A program made the position numbers and the translations under genes. The notes under the pieces were generated by a model that worked only from the letters and a program-made list of their open reading frames with translations, had not been told where the DNA came from and searched no databases. Source: CAZHEV01 sp964531335 [NCBI: uncultured bacterium] (GTDB taxonomy: Bacteria > Eisenbacteria > RBG-16-71-46 > CAZHEV01). From it: a stretch of 5,131 nucleotides of DNA. The DNA lies in contig CAZHEV010000025.1 of NCBI GenBank assembly GCA_964531335.1, forward strand, positions 16,992 to 22,122. The letters are read 5' to 3'. Positions 1-4,001 of the stretch are shown one piece after another; within the stretch, counting starts at the first letter, position 1, and every line of letters starts with the position of its first letter.

Positions 1-1
1 G

Positions 2-37
2 TTATTCGCCGGTGGTGTCCGGTTCCGGTATGTATAG
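2..37 (+). CDS. C-terminal end of a probable outer-membrane beta-barrel protein (partial)
   Basis: The window opens inside a reading frame that gives LFAGGVRFRYV and then TAG at 35-37. Alternating hydrophobic and polar residues with aromatics close to the C-terminus are the usual look of the last strand of an outer-membrane barrel, where the terminal strand carries the BAM recognition signal. That family reading is inference from only 11 residues. The support is positional: a hairpin starts two bases after the stop, and the next gene is convergent and also encodes a barrel. The other plus frame stays open further, to 369, but its product is Arg/Pro-rich and runs through a repeat tract, so I prefer this frame. 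The start and most of the gene lie outside the window. Confidence 0.42.
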   Translation, partial: LFAGGVRFRYV

Positions 38-339
38 CGCGGGCGGGATCCGCATTGAGCGGGCCCCGCCCGTTTGAGTGTCTTTTCACGCCTTGTCCGC
101 CGCCGCTTCGATGTACCCGCGCGGGCTCATGCCGAGATTACTGTGGCCGAGTCGGGCGGCACATACGCAGGCCCCTGCGAAGATACCGCCAGGTGGCGTT
201 TCGTGGTAAACAGCGCCTCGCCGAGCGTCCGTGGGCTTGCCCGGCGTCCGTGGGTGTGCCCGGCGTCCGTGGGCTCACCGAGCGTCCGTGGGCGTCCCCG
301 GGCTCACCGAGCGTCCGTGAAATCGCCCTGCCCGGCGTC
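38..339. other. Non-coding interval between two convergent genes
   Basis: I find no supportable gene here. Two plus-strand frames stay open across much of it, but their products are Arg/Pro/Ser-rich, lack recognisable domains, start at TTG or GTG codons without good ribosome binding sites, and read through the tandem repeat. The interval holds the hairpin at 40-72, a short perfect inverted repeat at 166-179 (CGCAGG, 2-nt spacer, CCTGCG), a 10-bp palindrome CCCGCGCGGG near 115-124, and the 19-bp repeat tract from 225 onward. Confidence 0.5.
40..84 (+). terminator. Candidate intrinsic terminator after the left-edge gene
   Basis: CGGGCGGG at 40-47 pairs perfectly with CCCGCCCG at 65-72 across a 17-nt loop. 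TTT follows at 73-75 and a second T-rich stretch (TCTTTT) lies a little further on. The hairpin starts two bases after the TAG at 35-37, the normal place for a terminator. The loop is long and the T-run is interrupted, so termination efficiency is uncertain. Confidence 0.4.
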
Positions 340-340
340 C
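225..340. repeat. Degenerate 19-bp tandem repeat (GCGTCCGTGGGC units)
   Basis: The hexamer GCGTCC recurs at 225, 244, 263, 282, 292, 311 and 335. The first three intervals are exactly 19 bp, with unit GCGTCCGTGGGCTTGCCCG or close variants. The unit at 282 is cut to 10 bp and is followed by a full variant at 292. The unit at 311 is stretched to 24 bp, and the copy at 335 is truncated and runs into the stop codon of the minus-strand barrel gene. On the transcribed strand of that gene the array therefore forms the immediate 3' untranslated region. No function can be assigned. The staggered truncations suggest replication slippage. Confidence 0.8.
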
Positions 341-915
341 TAGAAGAACACCTTGCCCATGACGGTTAGGATGTTGGTGGTCTCATCCTCGGTGAAGACT
401 ATGTGGATGCGCGCGTCGGCGCCGAAGCTCATCCGTCCGTCGGTCTCGATTTTCAGGCCGCCTCCGAGGTTGATACCACCCTTGTTGTCAGTCTCGGTGT
501 CCTCGACAAAAAGGCCCATGCAGTCGTCCTCGCAGTCCACGTCCGTCCTCAGATGATAGAGACCTGCGCCTCCCGTCAAGAAAGGCATCGCTCTCGACTC
601 CATCTCCATGAAGTACATGACCTGTCCAGTGACGGGGATAACTGCCCATGTAACCTCCACGTCCCCAACGTCTTCGGAGCCCAAGGCCAGGTAGTGCACC
701 TCGGCGCCGACCGTCATCATGGGCATAGACCGAAACATGTAGGCCATCCCGCCGCCCACTCCGAAGGAGCCGTCCGGGGCGCCGTCCTCGAGCCACTTCG
801 CGTAGCCGGCGTCGACCATCCACATGTAAGGACTAGTCTCTTGCCCTGAAGCCGGGGTAACCAGGAAAACAGCCATTGCCGCAACCAGGACCACCAGTGA
901 CAGTCTTTTCGCCAT
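340..915 (-). CDS. Exported outer-membrane beta-barrel protein, Met-rich, function unknown
   Basis: The 191-residue product starts with a classical Sec signal: Lys/Arg at 3-4, a hydrophobic core at about 6-19 and a likely cleavage after Ala-Ser-Gly at 22-24. The mature part alternates Gly/aromatic-rich strands with acidic turns: about 51-62, 66-77, 87-104, 109-122, 147-156, 160-173 and 181-191. It ends in Gly-Lys-Val-Phe-Phe, the aromatic C-terminus typical of BAM-assembled barrels. This fits a small eight-stranded barrel of the general OMP_b-brl/OmpW/OmpX type, but I cannot pick the family or a substrate. I chose the ATG at 915 because AAGGAGGG lies 5 nt upstream and the signal peptide begins exactly there. 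The same frame is open to 1050, but the extra 45 residues look like translated leader and would bury the signal. Oddities are a Met-rich mature chain and a Cys-Glu-Asp-Asp-Cys motif at 128-132 in a predicted acidic loop. Confidence 0.82.
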   Translation of the reverse strand: MAKRLSLVVLVAAMAVFLVTPASGQETSPYMWMVDAGYAKWLEDGAPDGSFGVGGGMAYMFRSMPMMTVGAEVHYLALGSEDVGDVEVTWAVIPVTGQVMYFMEMESRAMPFLTGGAGLYHLRTDVDCEDDCMGLFVEDTETDNKGGINLGGGLKIETDGRMSFGADARIHIVFTEDETTNILTVMGKVFF

Positions 916-920
916 TGCAT

Positions 921-928
921 CCCTCCTT
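921..928 (-). promoter_or_regulatory. Strong Shine-Dalgarno that fixes the barrel gene start
   Basis: Read on the minus strand, AAGGAGGG lies 5 nt before the ATG at 915-913. It is the best ribosome binding site on this strand and excludes the longer upstream start. The 3' arm of a possible small hairpin (ATCGG at 951-947 with CCGAT at 933-929) abuts it directly. Confidence 0.75.
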
Positions 929-951
929 ATCGGAAATGCGCTTTCGCCGAT

Positions 952-977
952 GTGGCCCGCCGCCGACGGCAGGCCAC
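952..977 (-). promoter_or_regulatory. Long stem-loop in the leader of the barrel gene
   Basis: In minus-strand RNA, GUGGCC (977-972) pairs with GGCCAC (957-952). A U-G wobble (971 with 958) continues the stem, and GCCG (970-967) pairs with CGGC (962-959), closing a 4-nt loop. That gives 11 consecutive base pairs, whereas the plus-strand RNA would have an A-C mismatch at the wobble. This fits a structure that works in the minus-strand transcript. No T-run follows, so it does not look like a simple terminator, and I do not recognise it as a known riboswitch. Confidence 0.55.
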
Positions 978-1017
978 AGGCGCCTTCTCCACACCGCCCG
1001 ACTATCAAGCCTAAACA

Positions 1018-1044
1018 ATCGTATTCGGCTCTATCCCCTGTCAA
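1018..1044 (-). promoter_or_regulatory. Predicted sigma-70 type promoter of the barrel gene
   Basis: On the minus strand TTGACA (1044-1039) matches the -35 consensus exactly. TACGAT (1023-1018) follows after a 15-nt spacer and matches four of six -10 positions. The spacer is shorter than the usual 16-18. Transcription from about 1011 would give a leader of roughly 95 nt carrying the hairpin at 952-977. The perfect -35 and the flanking dyad raise confidence; the short spacer lowers it. Confidence 0.5.
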
Positions 1045-1062
1045 GCACAATCAGACTGTGCT
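1044..1062. promoter_or_regulatory. Operator-like inverted repeat next to the -35 box
   Basis: AGCACA (1044-1049) and TGTGCT (1057-1062) form a perfect 6-bp dyad with a 7-nt spacer. Its centre lies about 42 bp upstream of the predicted start of barrel-gene transcription and its edge touches the -35 box. That is the usual place for a dimeric activator contacting RNA polymerase at the -35, although a repressor is equally possible. I cannot assign a regulator family. Confidence 0.4.
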
Positions 1063-1279
1063 GGAGGCGGCGCGCTCGGCCGGCCCCCTGGCCCGTTGAA
1101 GGATACATTCCGGAAAAACTGGCGGGTTGCGGACCCGAGGCCAAAGTGGCATTTTGGTGGGAAACAGAGGCCGCCGGATTGCCGATTATCATGTTATGAG
1201 GATGGAAGGGTCTCGATCTGCCCCTGAACAAAGCGCAGGGCTCCTTTAAGAGCTGCCATCATCACCGAGAAGACCGGCC

Positions 1280-2677
1280 ATGACAAATACCCTGAAAGCC
1301 ATACTATGCATCTTCGCGCTTTGGGCGTTCTGCCTGCCGGCCGCGCCCAAAGGGGCTCTCGTCTCCTCGGCCCTTGCGGCTGGCTCCCTCGAGGCCGGGG
1401 CCCCCGAGGAGATCCGTGGCCTGTGGGTGGTCAGGCATACTCTGTGTTCCAAGAGGGGGATAGCCGAGGCGGTCGCCGCGGCCCGCGAGAACGGGCTTAA
1501 CGCCCTTTTCGTGCAGGTGCGAGGGCGTGGGGAGACCTACTACCTTTCGGGCATCGACCCCCCGGCGCGCTGCCTCAGGTCCGGTGGGTCCTCCCAAGCG
1601 GGCCAGCCTTTCCAGCCCAGTGATCCCACCGCCGTGGAAAGGGATCCAGACCGCGTGCCCGACGTCCTCGAGAGGATAGGCCTTAGTGAAGCCGCGGACC
1701 AAGCGAAGGGCCCGGGTTCCCCCACGCTTGCGGAATTGGATTTCGATCCCTTGGCCGCTTTGATAGAACTTGCGCATGGGTCTGGATTGGAGGTCCACGC
1801 GTGGGTCAACATGTACTTCACTTGGTCGGAGGACGAACCCCATCCTTCACCCATGCACGTCATAAACAAGCATCCGGAGTGGATAACCGCTGATCGATCC
1901 GGAAAGAGGCTCGATGAGCTGAGCAGGCAGGAGCTCAAGGCGAGGTGGATCGAGGGGCTGTACCTGTCCCCGGCCATTCCGGAGGTCAGGGCCTATCTGG
2001 CCGACGTGGTGACGGAGATTGCCGAAAACTACGACGTGGACGGAGTGCACCTGGACTACGTGCGCTACCCCGGAGAGTACGACGGCGCCGACGAGTACTC
2101 GAGGCAGGAGTTTGCCGGGCTTTACATGTTGGACCCCCTGGATTTCCTGCCTGAAGAAGACGGGACCCCGGCTGGCATTGACAGGGAGCTGGCGGCTGAG
2201 CTCGGCGACCTCTGGCGCGAATGGCGCACAGAGCAGGTGACCGCGCTCGTCTCTGAGATATCGCGGAAGGTGCGCGCCGTCCGCCCGGACATAGTTGTCT
2301 CGGCCGCTGTAAGGCCCGATCCGGACCGTGCCTCCCGCGTTTACGCCCAGGACTGGGTCAGGTGGCTGAAAAACGGGTACCTGGACGTGGCCGCGCCCAT
2401 GATCTACACCGAATCCACGAGCAAGTTCTTCCAGGCGATAGCCCGCTTGAGAGAGGCCTTGCCGGATACGTTGGAGAGCCGGGTCCTGGCCGGGATATCC
2501 CTCTACAACCAGGGCCCCCGCCACGCAGGCGAGAAGATAGGGGTGGCCAGGGCCGCGGCACTCGGGGGCTTCGTGCTTTTCTCCTACAACTCCGCTATTG
2601 ACTGGAAGGGGGATACCTACCTGCCCTCTCTGAAACCCCAAATTCTGGGCCCCGATTCTGGGCCCCGAAGCCCTTGA
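1280..2677 (+). CDS. Exported glycoside-hydrolase-like protein, GHL10/DUF187 family
   Basis: The 465-residue product has a signal peptide with a hydrophobic core at about 6-19 and a likely Ala-Leu-Ala cleavage at 31-33, so it should be exported. The mature part follows the family's TIM-barrel order. EIRGLWV at 44-50 is strand 1. GLNALFVQVRGRGETYY at 72-88 comes next. FDPLAALIELAHGSGLEVHAWVN lies at 155-177, PEW at 199-201, and LYLSPAIPEVRAYL at 227-240. The hallmark GVHLDYVRYPG is at 255-265, with Asp259 at the presumed active-site strand. AAPMIYTE at 371-378 completes the core. Relatives are thought to act on polysaccharide or peptidoglycan-like material, but substrate and catalysis are not established by sequence. 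Compared with typical members, a low-complexity Ser/Gly/Pro/Asp-rich stretch at about 97-150 is inserted before the FDPLA helix. The ATG at 1280 has only a weak GAGAAG ribosome site 7 nt upstream, but the signal peptide starts there. ATA and AGG codons are frequent, unlike the recombination genes downstream. A 13-bp duplication alters the last residues. Confidence 0.88.
   Translation: MTNTLKAILCIFALWAFCLPAAPKGALVSSALAAGSLEAGAPEEIRGLWVVRHTLCSKRGIAEAVAAARENGLNALFVQVRGRGETYYLSGIDPPARCLRSGGSSQAGQPFQPSDPTAVERDPDRVPDVLERIGLSEAADQAKGPGSPTLAELDFDPLAALIELAHGSGLEVHAWVNMYFTWSEDEPHPSPMHVINKHPEWITADRSGKRLDELSRQELKARWIEGLYLSPAIPEVRAYLADVVTEIAENYDVDGVHLDYVRYPGEYDGADEYSRQEFAGLYMLDPLDFLPEEDGTPAGIDRELAAELGDLWREWRTEQVTALVSEISRKVRAVRPDIVVSAAVRPDPDRASRVYAQDWVRWLKNGYLDVAAPMIYTESTSKFFQAIARLREALPDTLESRVLAGISLYNQGPRHAGEKIGVARAAALGGFVLFSYNSAIDWKGDTYLPSLKPQILGPDSGPRSP
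2642..2667 (+). repeat. Exact 13-bp tandem duplication at the 3' end of the GHL10 gene
   Basis: ATTCTGGGCCCCG occurs twice back to back, at 2642-2654 and 2655-2667, with no mismatch. Thirteen is not a multiple of three, so the second copy changes the frame. The protein ends after Gln-Ile-Leu-Gly-Pro with DSGPRSP at TGA 2675-2677. With one copy, the frame would run on to TAA at 2697-2699 and end EALDSKLSER. Confidence 0.9.
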
Positions 2678-2719
2678 CAGCAAGCTCTCGGAGAGATAAG
2701 CTAATAAAGCGCTTGTGGA

Positions 2720-2748
2720 TTGCACGGGCGCCCTTTCTGTCATATAGG
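2720..2748 (+). promoter_or_regulatory. Predicted promoter of tRNA-Asn
   Basis: TTGCAC (2720-2725) and TATAGG (2743-2748) are separated by 17 nt, followed at once by the GC-rich stretch 2748-2754. A GC-rich discriminator between the -10 and the start is characteristic of stable-RNA promoters under stringent control, so this suits a tRNA. Transcription from about 2755 would leave a 5' leader of about 34 nt for RNase P. The hexamer matches are only moderate. The GCGGGG/CCCCGC stem at 2748-2766 could instead help end the upstream GHL10 transcript. Confidence 0.4.
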
Positions 2749-2788
2749 CGGGGCAGGGCCCCCCGCTCATTTCACAGCTAGACAAGGT

Positions 2789-2864
2789 TCCTCGGTAGCT
2801 CAATCGGTAGAGCGGGTGGCTGTTAACCACTAGGTTGCAGGTTCGAGTCCTGCCCGAGGAGCCA
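2789..2864 (+). tRNA. tRNA-Asn (anticodon GTT), CCA encoded
   Basis: All parts of the cloverleaf can be read. The acceptor stem is TCCTCGG (2789-2795) with CCGAGGA (2854-2860). The D stem is GCTC/GAGC. The anticodon stem is GGTGG/CCACT (one G-T wobble) around the loop CTGTTAA, giving GTT for Asn. The variable region has 5 nt, and the T arm is GCAGG/CCTGC around TTCGAGT. The discriminator is G2861, and CCA at 2862-2864 is encoded. The total is 76 nt, the standard length. It charges asparagine and reads AAC/AAU codons. The 3' ends of tRNA genes are common integration sites for mobile elements, which matters because recombinase genes start about 380 bp downstream. Confidence 0.97.
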
Positions 2865-2905
2865 AACTATAAACATCGAAACTGCACCGCACTCCGGTTA
2901 ACGCA

Positions 2906-2938
2906 AAACCCCGCGGGAGAGAGTCCCCGGGGTTTCTT
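2906..2938 (+). terminator. Rho-independent terminator of tRNA-Asn
   Basis: AAACCCCG (2906-2913) pairs with CGGGGTTT (2928-2935). After a single bulged C at 2914, GGGA (2915-2918) pairs with TCCC (2924-2927) around a 5-nt GAGAG loop. The 12-bp stem ends in TTT and runs into CTT. It lies about 42 nt after the tRNA CCA and should end that transcript. Because it is nearly symmetrical, it could also stop leftward transcription. Confidence 0.82.
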
Positions 2939-3246
2939 CGTAACCGCGTATTTTCAAAGACAGTTGCGCCTCTTTGTTCCCACCGCCCACATTCTCTGTT
3001 TCGAGAGAGAGCGTTTGGGGTCCGGTCGTAAAGGCCGGTTTCCCGGAAAACACCGCCAAAACTCTCCGACTCTCTGTTTAACAACCCTCTCGGGGTTAAC
3101 AGGACTGTCAGGACCGCACCCCAAACCGACGTTTCGAACTTTCACCGGGTAAGTAAGAGATTAGAGGCAACTCAATCCAACCGGACAGCGAGCCGGCCGC
3201 CGAGCGGAGGCCGTTGTGGGTGCATCCAACCCGGAGGCCTACGATA
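2939..3246. other. Apparently gene-free spacer between the tRNA terminator and the recombination genes
   Basis: No convincing gene or promoter is visible in these 308 bp. Composition is visibly more AT-rich and pyrimidine-patterned than the flanks. It holds the 15-bp inverted repeat at 3013-3126, a nested partial stem (CTGTT near 3073 with AACAG near 3097-3101), direct repeats of GTTTCGA (2998 and 3131) and CTCTGTTT (2994 and 3072), and CAGGAC repeated at 3100 and 3109. If the downstream genes belong to an integrated element, its left end, attachment core and recombinase binding site most likely lie here or in the tRNA 3' end. No copy of the tRNA 3' end occurs elsewhere in the window, so the far boundary is not visible. 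Confidence 0.45.
3013..3126. repeat. 15-bp inverted repeat spanning 114 bp
   Basis: GTTTGGGGTCCGGTC at 3013-3027 and the complement of GACCGCACCCCAAAC at 3112-3126 match at 14 of 15 positions. The 84-bp interior contains a further weaker stem formed by CTGTT..AACCC and GGGTT..AACAG around 3074-3101. The pair could be a recombinase or regulator binding pair, terminal repeats of a very small element, or the base of a structured RNA. No target-site duplication is obvious around it. Confidence 0.6.
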
Positions 3247-3459
3247 ATGCATTCGCTTCACGATCCTGACGACCTCGCCCCCGACCAGCGCCGCCGTGCG
3301 GTCGCGGCCATCCTCGCCGAAGGAATCCTCCGCCTGCGCCGTGTGCGCCAAGTCGCGCCTGAATCGGCGGATTCCGCGTGCCCCGACGATGCAACGGAGC
3401 CGCCCAAAAAGGGCCTTGATGTGTGCGCCACGTCCCGCCCTCATGTGACTGGGGGTTAA
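3247..3459 (+). CDS. Small conserved-looking 70-residue protein of the recombination cassette
   Basis: I chose the ATG at 3247 because GGAGG lies 9 nt upstream (3233-3237). The alternative TTG at 3214 has its GGAGG only 3 nt away and would add 11 unremarkable residues. The product starts MHSLHDPDDLAPDQRRR and continues with an amphipathic helix-like stretch AVAAILAEGILRLRR at about 18-32, then a polar tail rich in Pro, Ser and Asp with two Cys at 45 and 60. From memory, small proteins with this opening (a Leu-x-Asp-Pro segment, then Arg-rich, then a Val-Ala-x-Ile-Leu-Ala-x-Gly helix ending Leu-Arg-Leu) often precede DUF2924 and serine recombinase genes. I cannot run the search to confirm that. 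It lies 32 nt ahead of the DUF2924 gene on the same strand, so co-transcription is likely. A DNA-binding or recombination-directionality role is possible but unproven. Confidence 0.68.
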   Translation: MHSLHDPDDLAPDQRRRAVAAILAEGILRLRRVRQVAPESADSACPDDATEPPKKGLDVCATSRPHVTGG

Positions 3460-3491
3460 CGCGACCGAGATCGTGAGAGGAGAGGAGAAGC

Positions 3492-4001
3492 ATGGCGCTT
3501 AACGTAGCAAAGGAGATCGCCACCCTGAAGCGCATGACGCTGGGCGATCTCCAGCGGAAGTACGCCGAGACCTTCGGCGAGAGCACAACGTCCCGGCACA
3601 AGGGATTTCTCATTCGCCGGATCCTCTGGCGGCTCCAGGCCAATCAGGAAGGGGACCTATCCGAGCGGGCCCAGCGGTGTGCGAGGGAGCTGGCGGTCGA
3701 TTCGGACGTGCGCCTGACCGCGCCGAAGACAGACACATCATCCTCGGCCGGCCCGACAAGCGTCGGCGCCATAGACATCTCGATGGACGGGCGCCTTCCA
3801 ATGCCGGGAGCCATCATCACCCGCCGGTACAAAGGCAGAACTGTAGAGGTTCGTGTGCTGCCGCGAGGTTTCGAGTACGAGGGCGAGGTGTACCGGACCC
3901 TGAGCGCCGTCGCCAAGCAGATCACCGGGGCCCATTGGAACGGATACTACTTCTTCGGGCTCTGCACGAAAGGACAAGGCCATGCGCGGACACAAGAATG
4001 A
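3492..4001 (+). CDS. DUF2924 family protein
   Basis: The 169-residue product has the two-part pattern of DUF2924. The N-terminal helical part is MALNVAKEIATLKRMTLGDL, then QRKYAETFGE and HKGFLIRRILWRLQA to about residue 50. A polar linker follows (about 75-100). The compact C-terminal part holds RLPMPGAIITRRYKGRTVEV (101-120), the GFEYEGEVYRTLSAVAKQITG stretch (126-146), and the closing WNGYYFFGL (149-157). The biochemical role of the family is not established. It is commonly seen beside serine recombinases in prophages and islands, as here, which suggests an accessory role in recombination. The start has two AGGAG motifs upstream, 9 and 4 nt from the ATG. The gene ends inside the recombinase gene with a 20-bp overlap. 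Codon use resembles the recombinase, with one ATA among eight Ile codons. Confidence 0.85.
   Translation: MALNVAKEIATLKRMTLGDLQRKYAETFGESTTSRHKGFLIRRILWRLQANQEGDLSERAQRCARELAVDSDVRLTAPKTDTSSSAGPTSVGAIDISMDGRLPMPGAIITRRYKGRTVEVRVLPRGFEYEGEVYRTLSAVAKQITGAHWNGYYFFGLCTKGQGHARTQE

Larger units (their letters stand above)
916..1279. other. Divergent intergenic region between the barrel gene and the GHL10 gene
   Basis: The left half holds the barrel gene leader, promoter and dyad described separately. The right half (1063-1279) should contain the promoter of the plus-strand gene. The best -10 I see there is TATCAT at 1187-1192, but no convincing -35 lies at the correct distance, so I do not call a promoter. 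A small stem (GCTC at 1240-1243 with GAGC at 1250-1253) precedes the start codon at 1280. A 107-residue plus frame (876-1199) crosses the region, but it is antisense to the barrel gene start and looks non-coding. Confidence 0.5.

Noticed and set aside
225-340. The repeat tract as a CRISPR array
   Set aside because: Units are contiguous 19-mers with no spacers between them, unit length varies, and no cas gene is in the window.
55-369. Two overlapping plus-strand frames at the left end (55-369 and 74-343)
   Set aside because: They use non-ATG starts without a ribosome site, are Arg/Pro/Ser-rich, run through the 19-bp repeat tract and enter the convergent barrel gene.
916-1050. A longer start for the barrel gene, adding 45 residues
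   Set aside because: The extension contains the predicted promoter -35 edge and leader hairpin and would bury the signal peptide. A near-perfect Shine-Dalgarno sits before the ATG at 915.
1187-1192. TATCAT as the -10 box of a GHL10 promoter
   Set aside because: It matches five of six positions, but no acceptable -35 lies 15-19 nt upstream, so it is noted only and not called a promoter.
1847-2830. A 327-codon open frame on the minus strand
   Set aside because: It is antisense to the GHL10 gene and extends into the tRNA. The product has no recognisable domain, while the sense strand has a signal peptide and family motifs.
2830-3084. An 84-codon minus-strand frame ending in a Pro-Arg-Ala-Gly-Leu-Glu-Pro-Ala-Thr sequence
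   Set aside because: That ending is a well-known artefact produced by translating the antisense of a tRNA T arm. The frame overlaps tRNA-Asn and its terminator.
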